From Leptodactylus fallax (taxonomy: Eukaryota; Chordata; Amphibia; Anura; Leptodactylidae), in NCBI GenBank assembly GCA_947044405.1, contig CAMRHE010000652.1:1-64000 (forward strand): a stretch of DNA of 64,000 nt, in the 5' to 3' direction. Numbering within the stretch: the first letter of the stretch is position 1; the number at the start of each line of letters is the position of its first letter. The notes below the pieces were generated by a model that saw only the letters and a program-made list of their open reading frames with translations, ran no database searches and was not told where the DNA came from. Below are positions 9,860 to 22,074 of this stretch, piece by piece. Made by a program: the position numbers and the translations under genes.

Positions 9860-11400
9860 ACACTAGTTTGTGGGACTAGGGTAAGTATTGCACCATTAAC
9901 TTTGATAGATAACTTTGAGTCAAGTCTGTGAAGCCAAAGGATGAGAGACTTTCTACATGTATGGAGTAGTCGACTGTGTAAAAGGCAGAGGGAAGAGAGA
10001 ACAGAGGAGTGTTGTTTGGCTTTGGCAGTTAGTAGGTTGTTTGCAACTTTGGTTAGGGTAGTTTCAGTGATGGGGTCAGAAGCCAGACTGTAGTTTGCCA
10101 AAGAGTGAATTGGATAAGAGATAGAAGGATAGCTCAAGGTGGACATGTTGTTCAAGGAATTTTGAAGCAAACAGGAGCAGTGAGATGGGGTGATATTTGG
10201 CTGGAGAGGAAGGGTTAAGGGATGGTTCTTAGGTTGAAGAGGTGGGTTAGAGCAGGGGTAAAGACTTCAGTGAGGTTCGGGATAAGGTTGGATCAGGTCA
10301 AATGCACAGGTGGTGAGGTGGCATTTTGAAATTAGGATTGAGAACTTTTTATTGGTGGAGAAACAGGTTATTGAGGAAAAGCACCTAACAGTAGAGTGGT
10401 TGTGGGGGGTGCAGGATAAAACTTTCTCTGATGTGTCAATTTTGTTTTTGAAATAAGAAGCAAAGCCTTCAATTGAGATACTTGATGTCGTCAGAGACAC
10501 CGGAGCACAGAGAAGCGAGTGAAGGGTTATAAATAGTTTTTTGGGTTGTGGGATAAGGAAGATATGAGTGTGGTGAAGTAGACCTGGTGTCCAGAGGTGA
10601 GGGCATTCCTGGAGTTGAGAACCGCTTGTTTGTAACTGATGAAGACTTTCTTGGAGAGGCTTTTCTTCCAGCGATGTTCTGCACCCCTTGAACCCTTTTT
10701 TTTTGTCAAGACCATATGCCAGGGATTGTGGAGCTCTGATGTGTTTGAGGGGGGCCACTGAGTTAATCGCTGAAGTAATAGAGGCATTATAGAAAGCAGT
10801 GGCAGCATGTGTGTCCATGAGGGAAGAAAACACAGAAAATGGTAGAAAAGAGTCAAAGAGTGCGGATGTCAAGGCAGTTAAGACTCCTGCAGAGGTGTGA
10901 TAGTTTTTAGATTTGGTGGGCTGTTGGAGAGGAAAGGGATGACAATGTAGGTAGCTTGTGTTTAGAAATCATAGTGAGAGAGTTAGAGAGGTTGGATAGG
11001 GAACAGAGAGGGTTGAAGATCAGGTCTACTGAGTGTTCCCGGTTGTGAGTGGCAGTGGAGGAACAATCTGAGTCCCCAAAGAATTTTGGTGGCAGAAAGA
11101 TGGGGATGTTGATATCTCTCATGATAATAGTGGGGATATCAGCTAAGAGGAAGTGCATGAGCCAGGTTGTGAAATGATTGATGAAGGTAGGTCCTTGTAG
11201 TGCGGTGACAATGGTGGTCACTTGTAGACTGGAGGGAGAGTAAATGTGGACAGAGTGCACTATCAGATAAGAGAAGACTAATCCCTCCACAATGTTTGTT
11301 GCTGGGGCGAGGAGTATGGGAGAATCAGAGTTTGCCATAGGATAGCACAGCAAGGAGGTAGTGACCGAGGGAATCAGCCATGTTTCAGTGGGACCCAGGA
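9860..11400 (-). pseudogene. Decayed L2/CR1-like LINE fragment, unit A
   Basis: Broken minus-strand frames retain echoes of a non-LTR retrotransposon: a DIPTIIMRDINIP stretch like the endonuclease GDFNI motif, SVDLIFNPLC, a FASYFKNKI segment and a CAFDLIQPYPEP segment like the linker before RT. The paralogue in unit B adds GLTETWLTP near 50670-50700, typical of L2/CR1-type endonucleases. Many stops and frameshifts. Clade assignment is tentative. Confidence 0.55.
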
Positions 11401-11894
11401 AGGAAATTTTGTGAGAAATTAAGAGATTTTAAGTGTATTCCAGACAGATTTAAGGGGTTGCATGAATTATTGCTGGTTGTGTGGTGAAAGAAGAGAGATC
11501 TGACAGTGGGGATTCTGAGAGGTGGCCCAGGATTAGGAGATAGGTGGCCAGCTGTAAGAGAGATAGCAGGTGTGAGAAGGAGAGGGTGTGAGGGGCGGGA
11601 GGTTCACATGTCTAGAAGTAGCTCAGCAAGTAAGGTAAATAAAGAAATAAATAGTTCTCTACCATCTGTACTGCTTGGGGGTGGAATTGGTTGATTTTCT
11701 ATTTTGTATCATTTTGTACTAAATTATAAGGTGAAATTTCTATTTAGTTTCTTGCAGTTCCCTTCAGGTTCAGTTCTGGTCTCATTCTGTATAGTGCACT
11801 TAGAAGAGCTGCTCGTAGGCTCAGGCCCCACATTGTGGAAACACAACTTTTTTTGGTGCAGATTTTGTTGCGTTTTTTTGAGCCAAAGTCAGGA

Positions 11895-12120
11895 GTGGAT
11901 TTAGCAGAAGGGAGAAATGTAAGAGGAGTTTAAGAGGAGTATAAGAGAGAAGTATAAGAGGAGTAGAAGAGGAGTAGAAGAGAAGTATAAGAGGAGTAGA
12001 AGAGAGAAGTATAAGAGGAGTAGAAGAGAGAAGTATAAGAGGAGTATAAGAGAGAAGTATAAGAGGAGTATAAGAGGAGTAGAAGAGAAGTATAAGAAGA
12101 GTATAAGAAGCGTCCTGTAT
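11895..12120. repeat. Purine-rich AAGAGGAGTA minisatellite
   Basis: Irregular repeats of AAGAGGAGTATAAGAGAGAAGTAT-type units. The plus strand is almost pure purine plus T. Unit B keeps only about three units near 50970-51010. Confidence 0.85.
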
Positions 12121-12469
12121 ATTTGCTATTCCCATTGTTGCCATTCCTAGGTTTGGCTCAAAAATACACAGCAAAATCTGCAACAAAAAAACTGCATTTC
12201 TGCAATGTGTGGCCTCAGCCTTATAAGATGTTGTACAAAACTGACCAATAGACTTAAATAATCACTTACATGATCATGTCACCCGCATCTCAAAAACATC
12301 TCCAGAATCCAACCCTGGAAACGTCTAACTAAACCATTATTGTCACCCTGAATGTAGTGGCTATAGCTACATAAGTAATATAATAGTAGGCGGAGTCTTA
12401 ACAGTAGGTGGGGCCAAAGCAACAGAACATCCGGTGAGGCAAATACAGAAATAGGTGATCCAGCACAGG

Positions 12470-13115
12470 AAGGAGACAGCAGTCCTGTGTAAGGTTTAAA
12501 GGGGGAGACAGCAGTCCTGTGTAAGGTATAAAGGGAGAGACAGCAGTCCTGTGTAAGGTATAAAGGGGAATACAGCAGTCCTATGTAAAGTATAAAGTGG
12601 GAAACAGCAGTCCTGTGTAAGGTATAAAGGGGGAGACAGCAGTCTTGTGTTAGGTATAAAGGGGAAACAGTGGTCCTGTGTAAGATATAAATGGGGAGAC
12701 AGCAGTTCTGTGTAAGGTATAAAGTGGGAGATAAGTAGTCTTGAATGCAGAATGGAGGGGGAGGCATCAAGTTATAAAAGACTGCAACCTCCTCCATTCC
12801 TTACACAGGACTGCTCCCTCCTCCTTCATTCCTTACACAGGACTGCTCCCTCCTCCTCCATCCCATACATAGGACTGCTCTCTCCTCCTCCATTCCTTGC
12901 ACAGGACTGATCTCTCCTCCTCCATCCCATACACAGGACTGCTCCCTCCTCCTCTATTCCTTACACAGGACTGCTGCCTCCTCCTCTATTCCTTACACAG
13001 GACTGCCCCCTCCTCCTCTATTCCTTACACAGGACTGTCCCTCCTCCTCTATTCCTTACACAGGACTGTCCCTCCTCCTCTATTCCTTACACAGGACTGC
13101 TTCCTCCTCCTCCTT
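12470..13115. repeat. Two inverted 31-bp minisatellite arrays (unit A)
   Basis: 12470-12740 holds about eight copies of a unit with GCAGTCCTGTGTAAGG plus TATAAAGGGGGAGA. 12800-13115 holds about ten copies of a unit with CCTTACACAGGACTGC plus CCTCCTCCTC. The shared 16-base core is the reverse complement between the arrays, so they form a long imperfect inverted repeat. Confidence 0.88.
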
Positions 13116-13602
13116 AAAGAGGACCTTTCTCCACCTCCACCAACTCCAACTCTTTGCAACATTCAATAGGTGCGGATCCACTGATTCTTACACAGTTAGG
13201 ATTTTTTTCTCTAGCCCCCACCATTTCTGTGCAATTGGTGCTGTTAGTTTCAGCACTTGATATGCTAATTGTGCTCTGTCAGGTGGGCAGTTCCTAGGTT
13301 GGACCAGGTAGTCTGGGACTGCCCATCAGACAGTGTAGAGTGTAATTAGGTCAGGATCAGTAGGGGATACAGAAAAAATCTCAACTGCTCTGGAATCAGA
13401 CAGTATCACTAATGATATGATTAGATACACTGCTCAACAAACTGTATCACACATAATAGTGTTAGATACACAGCTCAGCAGACAGCATAAGACATGATAG
13501 GATTAGATACAAAGCTCAGCAGACAGTATCACACTATTGGATTTAATATAGAGTGTTATCGCATAAGATAAACTAAAATAGAGAGACTCAAAAAACATTA
13601 TA

Positions 13603-15221
13603 CAGTGCCTTGTGAAAGTATTCGGCCCCTTGAACTTTTCAACCTTTTGCCACATTTCAGGCTTCAAACATAAAGATATAAAATTTTAATTATTTGGTGA
13701 AGAATCAACAACAAGTGGGACACAATTATGAAGTGGAACAAAATTTATTGGTTATTTTAAACTTTTGTAAAAAATAAAAAACTGCAAAGTGGGCCGTGCC
13801 AAATTATTCGGGCCCCTTAAGTTAATACTTTGTAGCGCCACCTTTTGCTGCGATTACAGCTACAAGTCGCTTGGGGTATGTCTCTATCAGTTTTGCACAT
13901 GGAGAGACTGAAATTCTTGCCCATTCTTGCTTGGAAAACAGCTGGAGCTCAGTGAGGTTGGATGGAGAGCGTTTGTGAACAGCAGTTTTCAGCTCTTTCC
14001 ACAGATTCTCGATTGGATTCAGGTCTGGACTTTGACTTGGCCATTCTAACACCTGGATACGTTTCTTTGTGAACCGTTCCATTGTAGATTTTGCTTTATG
14101 TTTGGGATCATTGTCTTGTTGGAAGATAAATCTCCGTCCCAGTCTCAGGTCTTTTGCAGACTCCAACAGGTTTTCTTCCAGAATGGTCCTGTATTTGGCT
14201 CCATCCATCTTCCCATCAATTTTAACCATCTTCCCTGTCCCTGCTGAAGAAAAGCAGGCCCAAACCATGATGCTGCCACCACCATGTGTGACAGTGGGGA
14301 TGGTGTGTTCAGGGTGAGGAGCTGTGTTGCTTTTACGCCAAACATATCGTTTTGCATTGTGGCCAAAAAGTTGGATTTTGGTTTCATGTGACCAGAGCAC
14401 CTTCTTCCACATGTTTGGTGTCTCCCGGGTGGCTTGTGACAAACTTTAAACGAGACTTTTTATGGATATCTTTGAGAAATGGCTTTCTTCTTGCCACTCT
14501 TCCATAAAGGCCAGATTTGTGCAGTGTACGACTGATTGTTGTCCTATGGACAGACTCTCCCACCTCAGCTGTAGATCTCTGCAGTTCATCCAGAGTGATC
14601 ATGGGCCTCTTGGCTGCATCTCTGATCAGTCTTCTCCTTGTTTAAGATGAAAGTTTAGAGGGACGGCCGGGTCTTGGTAGATTTGCAGTGGTCTGATACT
14701 CCTTCCATTTCAATATGATCGCTTGCACAGTGCTCCTTGGGATGTTTAAAGTTTTTGTATCCAAATCCGGCTTTAAACTTCTCCACAACAGTATCACGGA
14801 CCTGCCTGGTGTGTTCCTTGGTCTTCATGATGCTCTCTGCGCTTTAAACAGAACCCTGAGACTATCACAGAGCAGGTGCATTTATACGGAGACTTGATTA
14901 CACACAGGTGGATTATATTTATCATAATCAGTCATTTAGGACAACATTGGATCATTCAGAGATCCTCAATGAACTTCTGGAGTGAGTTTGCTGCACTGAA
15001 AGTAAAGGGGCCGAATAATATTGCACGCCCCACTTTTCAGTTTTTTATTTTTTACAAAAGTTTAAAATATCCAATAAATTTCGTTCCACTTCACAATTGT
15101 GTCCCACTTGTTGTTGATTCTTCACCAAAAAATTAAAATTTTATATCTTTATGCTTGAAGCCTGAAATGTGGCAAAAGGTTGAAAAGTTCAAGGGGGGCC
15201 GAATACTTTCGCAAGGCACTG
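13603..15221 (-). mobile_element. Tc1-like DNA transposon (DD34E type), inactive
   Basis: The element starts CAGTGCCTTGTGAAAG and ends CTTTCGCAAGGCACTG, with TA on both sides. The inverted repeats are long, about 200 bp. Unit B has the uninterrupted site (single TA at 52051-52052), so the boundaries are exact. The transposase lies on the minus strand. Confidence 0.92.
13822..14602 (-). pseudogene. Tc1 transposase, DD34E, first catalytic Asp replaced
   Basis: Two overlapping minus-strand frames (14384-14602 and 13822-14442) together cover part of the DNA-binding region (DELQRSTAEVG) and the catalytic domain. The motif normally WSDE reads WSHE (codon at about 14386), so the first acidic residue is His. 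The second Asp (FQQDNDPKH) and the Glu (SPDLNPIENLW) are present with 34 residues between them. A frameshift lies near 14400-14440. The N-terminal HTH part is largely unreadable. Cut-and-paste transposition is the family function; this copy should be catalytically dead. Confidence 0.85.
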
Positions 15222-15374
15222 TATATGATAGGCTTAGATACCCTGTTCATGAGGCAAATGGAATATTCTGTAAGCATATGGACGCACTCACCACATATAT
15301 ACGTACAGCTATTTTCTTTTATATATTACAAGGGTGTGTGGCTCCCTCCATAGTTGGATTGTCACTCCCTTTAA

Positions 15375-15530
15375 TTGGAAGAGAGTATATATAGTTTATA
15401 GTATAGAGTATATATAGTGTATAGTATATAGTATAGAGTATATATAGTGTATAGTATTTAGTATAGAGTATATATAGTATATATTATAGAGTATATATAA
15501 TGTATAGTATAGTGTGTATATAGTTTATAG
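15375..15530. repeat. TATAGTGTATAG microsatellite (unit A, left part)
   Basis: Imperfect TATAGTATAGAGTATATATAG repeats, continuing at 17247-17340 on the far side of the inserted hAT element. The counterpart in unit B is at 52200-52438 and 53866-53985. Confidence 0.85.
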
Positions 15531-15537
15531 TATAGTG

Positions 15538-17246
15538 CAGGGGTCGGCATCCCCCGAGACGCGAGCCAAGAGTGGCACGCGAGGCTTATTCCCCTGGCAC
15601 GGCAGCGGAGACCTCACCCAGCAGTTTCGATCGGACCAAACACGGCCGAAACGAAACTGCTATTATTATACTGTGGGGTCTCTTCAGACCCCTGAGTATA
15701 ACAAGCGGAGCCCCAGGGGAGGTGATCAAACATAAAAAACAATGAATTCACCTTCCCTGGATCCGCAGCGGCTCTGTGCTCTTAGGGCGTTTCTGCCTAA
15801 CGTAAGAGACAGCTGACAGGGCCTCAGGGGTCACGTCTGACGTCATTACGCATAATGATGCGACATAACCCCTGAGACCCAATCAGCGGTCGCTGACGTC
15901 AGGGAGAAGCGCCCACACAGCGGCTGCGGAGCGTGGAAAAAAGTAAGGGTGCGTTCACACATGTCCGGCACAGCTATCTGTTTCCCTCCGGCGTGGTGCA
16001 CACAAGCTGGAGGGAAACTGATGCCAGGACGGATCCCATAGTTTTCTATGGGATCGGTTCTGGCACAAGAGGCATCTGTTCTGGCGCTGTATTTGTGCCT
16101 CAGCCGGATAGAAAAACGTTACCTGCAGCGTTTTTCCATCCGGCTTCCTTAAAATTTCATTAGCGCGTGGTGCTGTCTGAAGATGGATGTGGCAGCACCG
16201 GCATCTGCACAGTCTATGTCCAGTAGTGAAGCCGGTAATTGCCGGCTTCACTACTGTACCTGAGTGAATTTCTCAGGATTGGTTAAAGCTATAAAGAAAC
16301 ACTTGGATTCATTTTAAACATGAGAATCTCATCTTTAAAATGATATAAAGATCACCATGATCGTCCTTAAACATCCTGAGTGATTCGCTGGTGAAAACGA
16401 TGTTCGGCATTGAAATCCCAAAGAAGATCTCAATTCCCGACATCGTTTTAACAGTGAATCGCTCTGAATGTGTAAGGTCAATCATGGAGATCTTGGTATC
16501 CTTTTAAAGAGGAGATTCTCATCTTTAAAATGAATCCAGCTTCATCTTGGGTGGGTGGCCCTACCCCCTTAGAGAATCCTTAGAAATGGGGCTCTAAATG
16601 TGTCTCCCCCTCCTGCCTCAGGCAGTATCTTAGAGCTAAGGAAGGAGGGGGAGGAGGAGATAACTAATCATTGTCTGTGCATAAGCTGCAGATGACGGGG
16701 GGGTAGCAGAGACTTCTGTCCATGTTATCCCCTCTCCTATCAATCAGAAAGCATACTGTACTTTTGCTCTCTGATAGTCACATAGAGGGATAATGTAATA
16801 CCCGTCTGAGCCTAATCACATAACCAGGAAGTTTATTGGCGCTGTGACCCAGACATTTATCATGGTCAAGGTCGCAGCGCCAGAAGTGTCGCACCAAACA
16901 CCTACACAACATATGTACAAAGTCACCGATAAAGTTTACATTTTTTCACTGTCTCTGTCCTGTCCATACCTGATCTTTATAGAGTAAAATACGCCGCCCG
17001 CCTCTCTAGAGATATCTGTTAGATGCTAAAATAATAGCAATAGCAATCATCACTAGTATTATCACCATAATACCGTGTGCAGGGGTCGCTATGTGACATA
17101 ATACTGTGTGCAGGGGCCGCTATGTGACATAATACCGTGTGCAGGGGTCATCAGACTTACAATTATTGACCGGCACTCCGAGTACCTCAACTTTGATTTT
17201 TTTAATCAAAATCGGCACGCCGAACATAAACGGTTGCCTACCCCTG
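15538..17246. mobile_element. Non-autonomous hAT element A
   Basis: The ends CAGGGGTCGGCA and GTTGCCTACCCCTG form an inverted repeat, flanked by a perfect 8-bp target duplication GTATAGTG (15530-15537 and 17247-17254). No transposase frame is visible. Inside are a hairpin module around 15660-15710 (TTATTATACTGTGGGGTC ... GACCCCTGAGTATAA) and three tandem CGTGTGCAGGGGTC units near 17070-17150. Confidence 0.9.
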
Positions 17247-17748
17247 GTATAGTGTATTTATAGTGTATAGTATATAGTATAGAGTATATATAGTGTATAG
17301 TATATAGTATATTTAGTGTATAGTATAGAGTATATATAGGTATCACTCCCCCATATGCCTTAGGCTATTATATATGGAGTAAGCTCTGGATCCTACTTGC
17401 CCTGTATTCACATTGTAGACCTGTTCTGGGTCCAGGAGAGCTCTGTTTATTTAGTGTAGGGTCCCATCTGAATGAGGTCACCTTGTCAGGGCAGGTACAG
17501 GGGCAGGTACAGGGGCAGGTTCAGGCTTCTTACTGTTTGATCTAATGTATATAACAAAGAACCTGTAATTTATATGTGTAGTTTATAGATCATATTAGCT
17601 GAGTGTAACAATAACATTAATGCTGTTATATTTCTATGTCCTAGTGCTGGGCGCAGAGGCTGCTGCAATGTATGTATTTATACATATAACTAGAAAGATG
17701 TAGAATATACATAGTCATATTTATACATACATTCCATACACATACATA

Positions 17749-19369
17749 CAGTACAGACCAAAAGTTTGGACACACCTTCTCATTCCAAGAGTTTTCTGTA
17801 TTTTCATGACTATAAAAATTGTAGATTCACACTGAAGGCATCAAAACTATGAAGTAACACATGTGGAATTATAGACTTAACAAAAAAGTGTGAAACAACT
17901 GAAAATATGTCTTATATTTTAGGTTCTTCAAAGTAGCCACCTTTTGCTTTGATTACTGCTTTGCACACTCTTGGCATTCTCTTGATGAGCTTCAAGAGGT
18001 AGTCACCTGAAATGGTTTTCACTTCACAGGTGTGCCCTGTCAGGTTTAATAAGTGGGATTTCTTGCCTTATAAATGGGGTTGGGACCATCAGTTGTGTTG
18101 TTCAGAAGTCAGGTGGATACACAGCTGATAGTCCTACTGAATGGAGTGTTTGAATTTGTATTATGGCAAGAAAAAAGCAGCTAAGTAAAGAAAAACGAGT
18201 GGCCATCATTACTTTAAGAAATGAAGGTCAGTCAGTCCGAAAAATTGGGAAAACTTTGAAAGTGTCCCCAAGTGCAGTGGCCAAAACCATCAAGCACTAC
18301 AAAGAAACTGGCTCACATGAGGACCGCCCCAGGAAAGGAAGACCAAGAGTCACCTCTGCTGCGGAGGATAAGTTCATCCGAGTCACCAGCCTCAGAAATC
18401 GCAGGTTAACAGCAGCTCAGATTAGAGACCACGTCAATGCCACACAGAGTTCTAGCAGCAGACACATCTCTACAACAACTGTTAAGAGGAGACTGTGTGC
18501 AGCAGGCCTTCATGGTAAAATAGCTGCTAGGAAACCACTGCTAAGGACAGGCAACAAGCACAAGAGACTTGTTTGGGCTAAAGAACACAAGGAATGGACA
18601 TTAGACCTGTGGAAATCTGTGCTTTGGTCTGATGAGTCCAAATTTGAGATCTTTGGTTCCAACCACCGTGTCTTTGTGAAAAGGTGAACGAATGGACTCT
18701 ACATGACTGGTTCCCACCGTGAAGCATGGAGGAGGAGGTGTGATGGTGTGGGGGTGCTTTGCTTTTGACACTGTTGGGGATTTATTCAAAATTGAAGGAA
18801 TACTGAACCAGCATGGTTACCACAGCATCTTGCAGCGGCATGCTATTCCATCCGGTTTGCGTTTAGTTGGACCATCATTTATTTTTCAACAGGACAAACA
18901 CCCCAAACACACCTCCAGACTGTGTAAGGGCTATTTGACCAAGAAGGAGAGTGATAAGGTGCTACGCCAGATGACCTGGCCTCCACGGTCACCAGACCTG
19001 AACCCAATCGAGATGGTTTGGGGTCAGCTGGACCGCAGAGTGAAGGCAAAAGGGCCAACAAGTGCTAAGCATCTCTGGAACTCCTTCAAGACTGTTGGAA
19101 GACCATTTCAGGTGACTACCTCTTGAAGCTCATCAAGAGAATGTCAAGAGTGTGCAAAGCAGTAATCAAAGCAAAAGGTGGCTACTTTGAAGAACCTAGA
19201 ATATAAGACATATTTTCAGTTGTTTCACACTTTGTTGTTAAGTATATAATTCCACATGTGTTACTTCATAGTTTTGATGCCTTCAGTGTGAATCTACAAT
19301 TTTTATAGTCATGAAAATACAGAAATCTCTTGGAATGAGAAGGTGTGTCCAAACTTTTGGTCTGTACTG
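17749..19369 (+). mobile_element. Tc1-like transposon with DD38E spacing, unit A copy
   Basis: The ends are CAGTACAGACCAAAAGTTTG and, inverted, CAAACTTTTGGTCTGTACTG. TA precedes the left end but CA follows the right end; the unit B copy (56547-58160) has the same imperfect right flank and the same surrounding ACAT repeat, so both descend from one insertion. Inner imperfect repeats (CAAAGTAGCCACCTTTTGC near 17929) recur inverted near 19175. Confidence 0.92.
18163..19126 (+). pseudogene. Tc1-type transposase (unit A copy), frameshifted
   Basis: The start at 18163 (MARKKQLSKEK) is preceded by CTGAATGGAG and matches the unit B copy. The frame runs 174 residues: a paired-like HTH region (GQSVRKIGKTLKVSPSAVAKT), a basic PRKGRPR stretch, a second HTH (RRLTAAQIRDHVNA), then WSDESKFEIFG with the first catalytic Asp. 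Relative to unit B, eight bases are missing near 18668-18676 and the frame closes at 18687; the rest reads from 18719. The second Asp is kept but the neighbouring ND of QQDNDPKH has become KH, and one base is missing near 19080, altering the C-terminus. The Glu of SPDLNPIE is 38 residues after the second Asp. Confidence 0.88.
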
Positions 19370-19545
19370 CACATACTGTACATATATACACACATTACAT
19401 ACACATACTGTACATATATACATTACATTACATACACATACATACTGTACATATATACATATATTACATACACATACATACTGTACATATATACATACAT
19501 TACATACACATACATACTGTACATATATACATACATTACACTTAC
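19370..19545. repeat. TACATACACATACATACTGTA repeat, unit A
   Basis: Four to five copies of a ~30-bp ACAT/TGTACATATA unit directly after the Tc1 element. Overlapping Tyr/His/Thr-rich frames on both strands are by-products of the repeat. Confidence 0.9.
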
Positions 19546-20215
19546 CTCTTGTGCAGTAAGTTGCTCTCTCCTCCTTGTACATGTGTTTTGGGGCTGAGGG
19601 AGCTGAGCACATGGCAGGACATAGAGCCTTCTTACCCTGCAGTGAGGTGTGGACCCCCTCCCCCTCCCTGTCGCCCCTCAGGTCTGCTGACAGGACAGTG
19701 AAGAGTTGAGCAGGTGGGGAAGGGGATAAGCTATGAATGAAGCCCAGAGGGGGTTTCTAGGATAGTAAGACATGTCCTATCTGCAGAGATGTCCGGACCT
19801 AGAACCGCCACATTCTCTAATAGGTCACATTTATATTCCAGCCCTAGAAGTAGAGAAGACAAATATCACCTCCTTACCATATAGAAGGAGCTTCTTCTCT
19901 CCCCATGGCCCAGGTGGCTGCAGGACTACATTTACCAGCATGCACTGCTGACATCCCCTCCACACAGCTGTTTCTCCTCCCCCATATACCACACCAAGTT
20001 TCCCCATAAAGCCCTATAGAAGAGACCAAATGGCCCCTGTGAGGACCCCGGTGGGGCCAAAATACAGGAAAGAAAGTCTAACAAAGGGGATTTACAAAAA
20101 CTGTTTCACCGAAAATAATAAATCTAGAAATAATAAAATAATCAATAAATCTAGAAATAAAATAAATCTATCAAATAAAATAATAAATCTAGAAATAATA
20201 AAATAATAAATATAA
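19546..20215. other. Shared unique tail of duplication unit A
   Basis: No gene seen. It is strongly similar to 58506-59185 in unit B (for example CCTAGAACCGCCACATTCTC and CATGGCCCAGGTGGCTGCAG) and ends in an AATAATAAATCTAGAAAT-rich tract. Confidence 0.8.
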
Positions 20216-21685
20216 TAAGGGGGCGCTCTCCTCATGAATGGCCATGTGTCCAGGGGATCCTCTGATGGTTCGCATATAGTATAATATAATAGGAGAGCGA
20301 GTCTGTCCCTATACATCATCTGAAGACAACCCTGTATCACATCATAATGTGGTACTACAAGTCCCAGCATGTAGTCAGGGCACACAAGTGATGTGAAAGT
20401 GTCCTCGGGTGTAAGACTTTGTACCGCCATGTTGTATGATGACATTGGTAAGAATGTGTAAGGTATTGTCACCTACAGAGCTGGGGCATTCGGAGGCAGC
20501 AATGTCAGGAGAGGATTAGGGTCTGTATATACTCGGAGCGCTGAGATTTAGAGGCTGTATGTATATATGTCAGACACTGGCAGTATTGGCAATGAAGAGA
20601 ACAGTCTCATGTGAATTAGTACATAATTTATAGCAGTCATTGGGTACAGCATGGCGGAGTGTGACGGAGAGATTAGGAGGGGGCTGACATTGCGCCTCAA
20701 GATAGGATGGAACACTAAGAGGTCTGGGTGAGACTGTCCTACAACGGTCCTTTCAATCCGTTCCCTCCAGTGGCCCCTCCTCCACCGCACCTGCTGGTTG
20801 TTCAATGAGGGATACCGCAGGTTTTACGGTTTATGGTATAATCCAGAACCCCTGCCATCCTTCATTACAGGACATACTCTCCACAGACAGTCTATATTGC
20901 TGCCTATTGGGAAATGATTGATAATTAGACATCTTAGAAGACTAATTGTATTACATTTATTGTTAAGGGACAGCAAGAGTCAATTTATAGACAACGTAGT
21001 TAAGCCCCACCTTCTATTCAACGATCTCCACAATCCTTTCCACATAACCCTGAATAGGAGAGTGTTGTATCTATTCCAGTGATCGACAACCTGGTCCATC
21101 ATCGTATCCGAAATACCAACTGGTGTAAGTGCCAGAACTGTATCCTGATACCCACCTGTGATGGGAGTACCCGTGTCTGTGGTGAAATTCAGCCGGAACA
21201 GTTTCCCTGATCCTGATGGTTTCTATACTGGTTTCTCTGGTCTGAGGACTACGAGGTCCTTGATGTATAAATAAGTTGATGAGAATATTTTATTTCCGAA
21301 ATGTTTCAGATAAATTGTTACTCTTCTCCATAGTTCTCTTTATAATAGTCTGTTGGACATGAAAAATGATTTTTGGGTTTGTGGCCGTGGGTTGTCGGTG
21401 CAGGCGATTATACATGGAGGACTCGCTGGTGATTTAGGTGCGGAAACAAGTCCTGGTTGATCTGTCAGTTCTAATGTCTGTTGTACTGAGGATATTGTAA
21501 CCAGGGGTGGACTTGGCATTTCAAGGATCCCAAACAAAATTATGTCCAGGGTCCACTAATAAAAGTGTTTAGGCCATGCCCCCTCTTTACTAGAACCGCC
21601 CCCATGTGCAGGTCACAATCTCTGGATAAAATATTTCAGCAGCAAAATGCCAAACTCCCTACAATGCACCTCTCCATATTTACAT
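20216..21685. other. No gene or repeat recognised
   Basis: Short frames only, with no motifs I recognise. The base composition is ordinary. This is the first unique sequence beyond duplication unit A. Confidence 0.5.
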
Positions 21686-21694
21686 AGGACTGCT

Positions 21695-22042
21695 CAGCAC
21701 AGTATAACATCCCCTTTACCGGCCCCCACACAGTATAACATCCCCTTTACTGGTCCCCACACAGTATAACATCCCCTTTACCGGCCCCCACACAGTATAA
21801 CATCCCCTTTACCGGCCCCCACACAGTATAACATCCCCTTTACCGGCCCCCATACAGTATAACATCCCCTTTACCGGCCCCCACACAGTATAACATCCCC
21901 TTTACCGGCCCCCACACAGTATAACATCCCCTTTACCGGCCCCCACACAGTATAACATCCCCTTTACCGGCCCCCACACAGTATAACATCCCCTTTACTG
22001 GTCCCCCACACAGTATAGTGTCCCCATTTTTAATCTTCACAG

Positions 22043-22072
<30 letters not shown>
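21695..22072. repeat. 31-bp minisatellite plus (TA)n
   Basis: About ten near-identical copies of CCCCCACACAGTATAACATC followed by CCCTTTACCGG, from 21695 to 22015. A (TA)14-15 run lies at 22043-22072. Copies are adjacent with no unique spacers. Confidence 0.93.

Positions 22073-22074
<2 letters not shown>

Larger units (their letters stand above)
8391..20215. repeat. Segmental duplication unit A
   Basis: This stretch is collinear and in the same orientation as 40985-59185: zinc-finger exon, CTATAAAACATAGTG repeats, decayed LINE, AAGAGGAGTA and CCTCCTCC minisatellites, TATA microsatellite, DD38E-spaced Tc1, ACAT repeat, then about 650 bp of shared unique sequence ending in an AATAATAAAT-rich tract. 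After about 20215 the two units diverge (GGGGGCGCTC here, CTTTAAAGG in unit B). Confidence 0.85.

Noticed and set aside
12279..13169. Leu/Tyr/Pro-rich frames of 172 and 90 residues
   Set aside because: They translate the inverted 31-bp minisatellite arrays.
14069..14317. Plus-strand frame across the DD34E Tc1
   Set aside because: Antisense shadow of the transposase on the minus strand.
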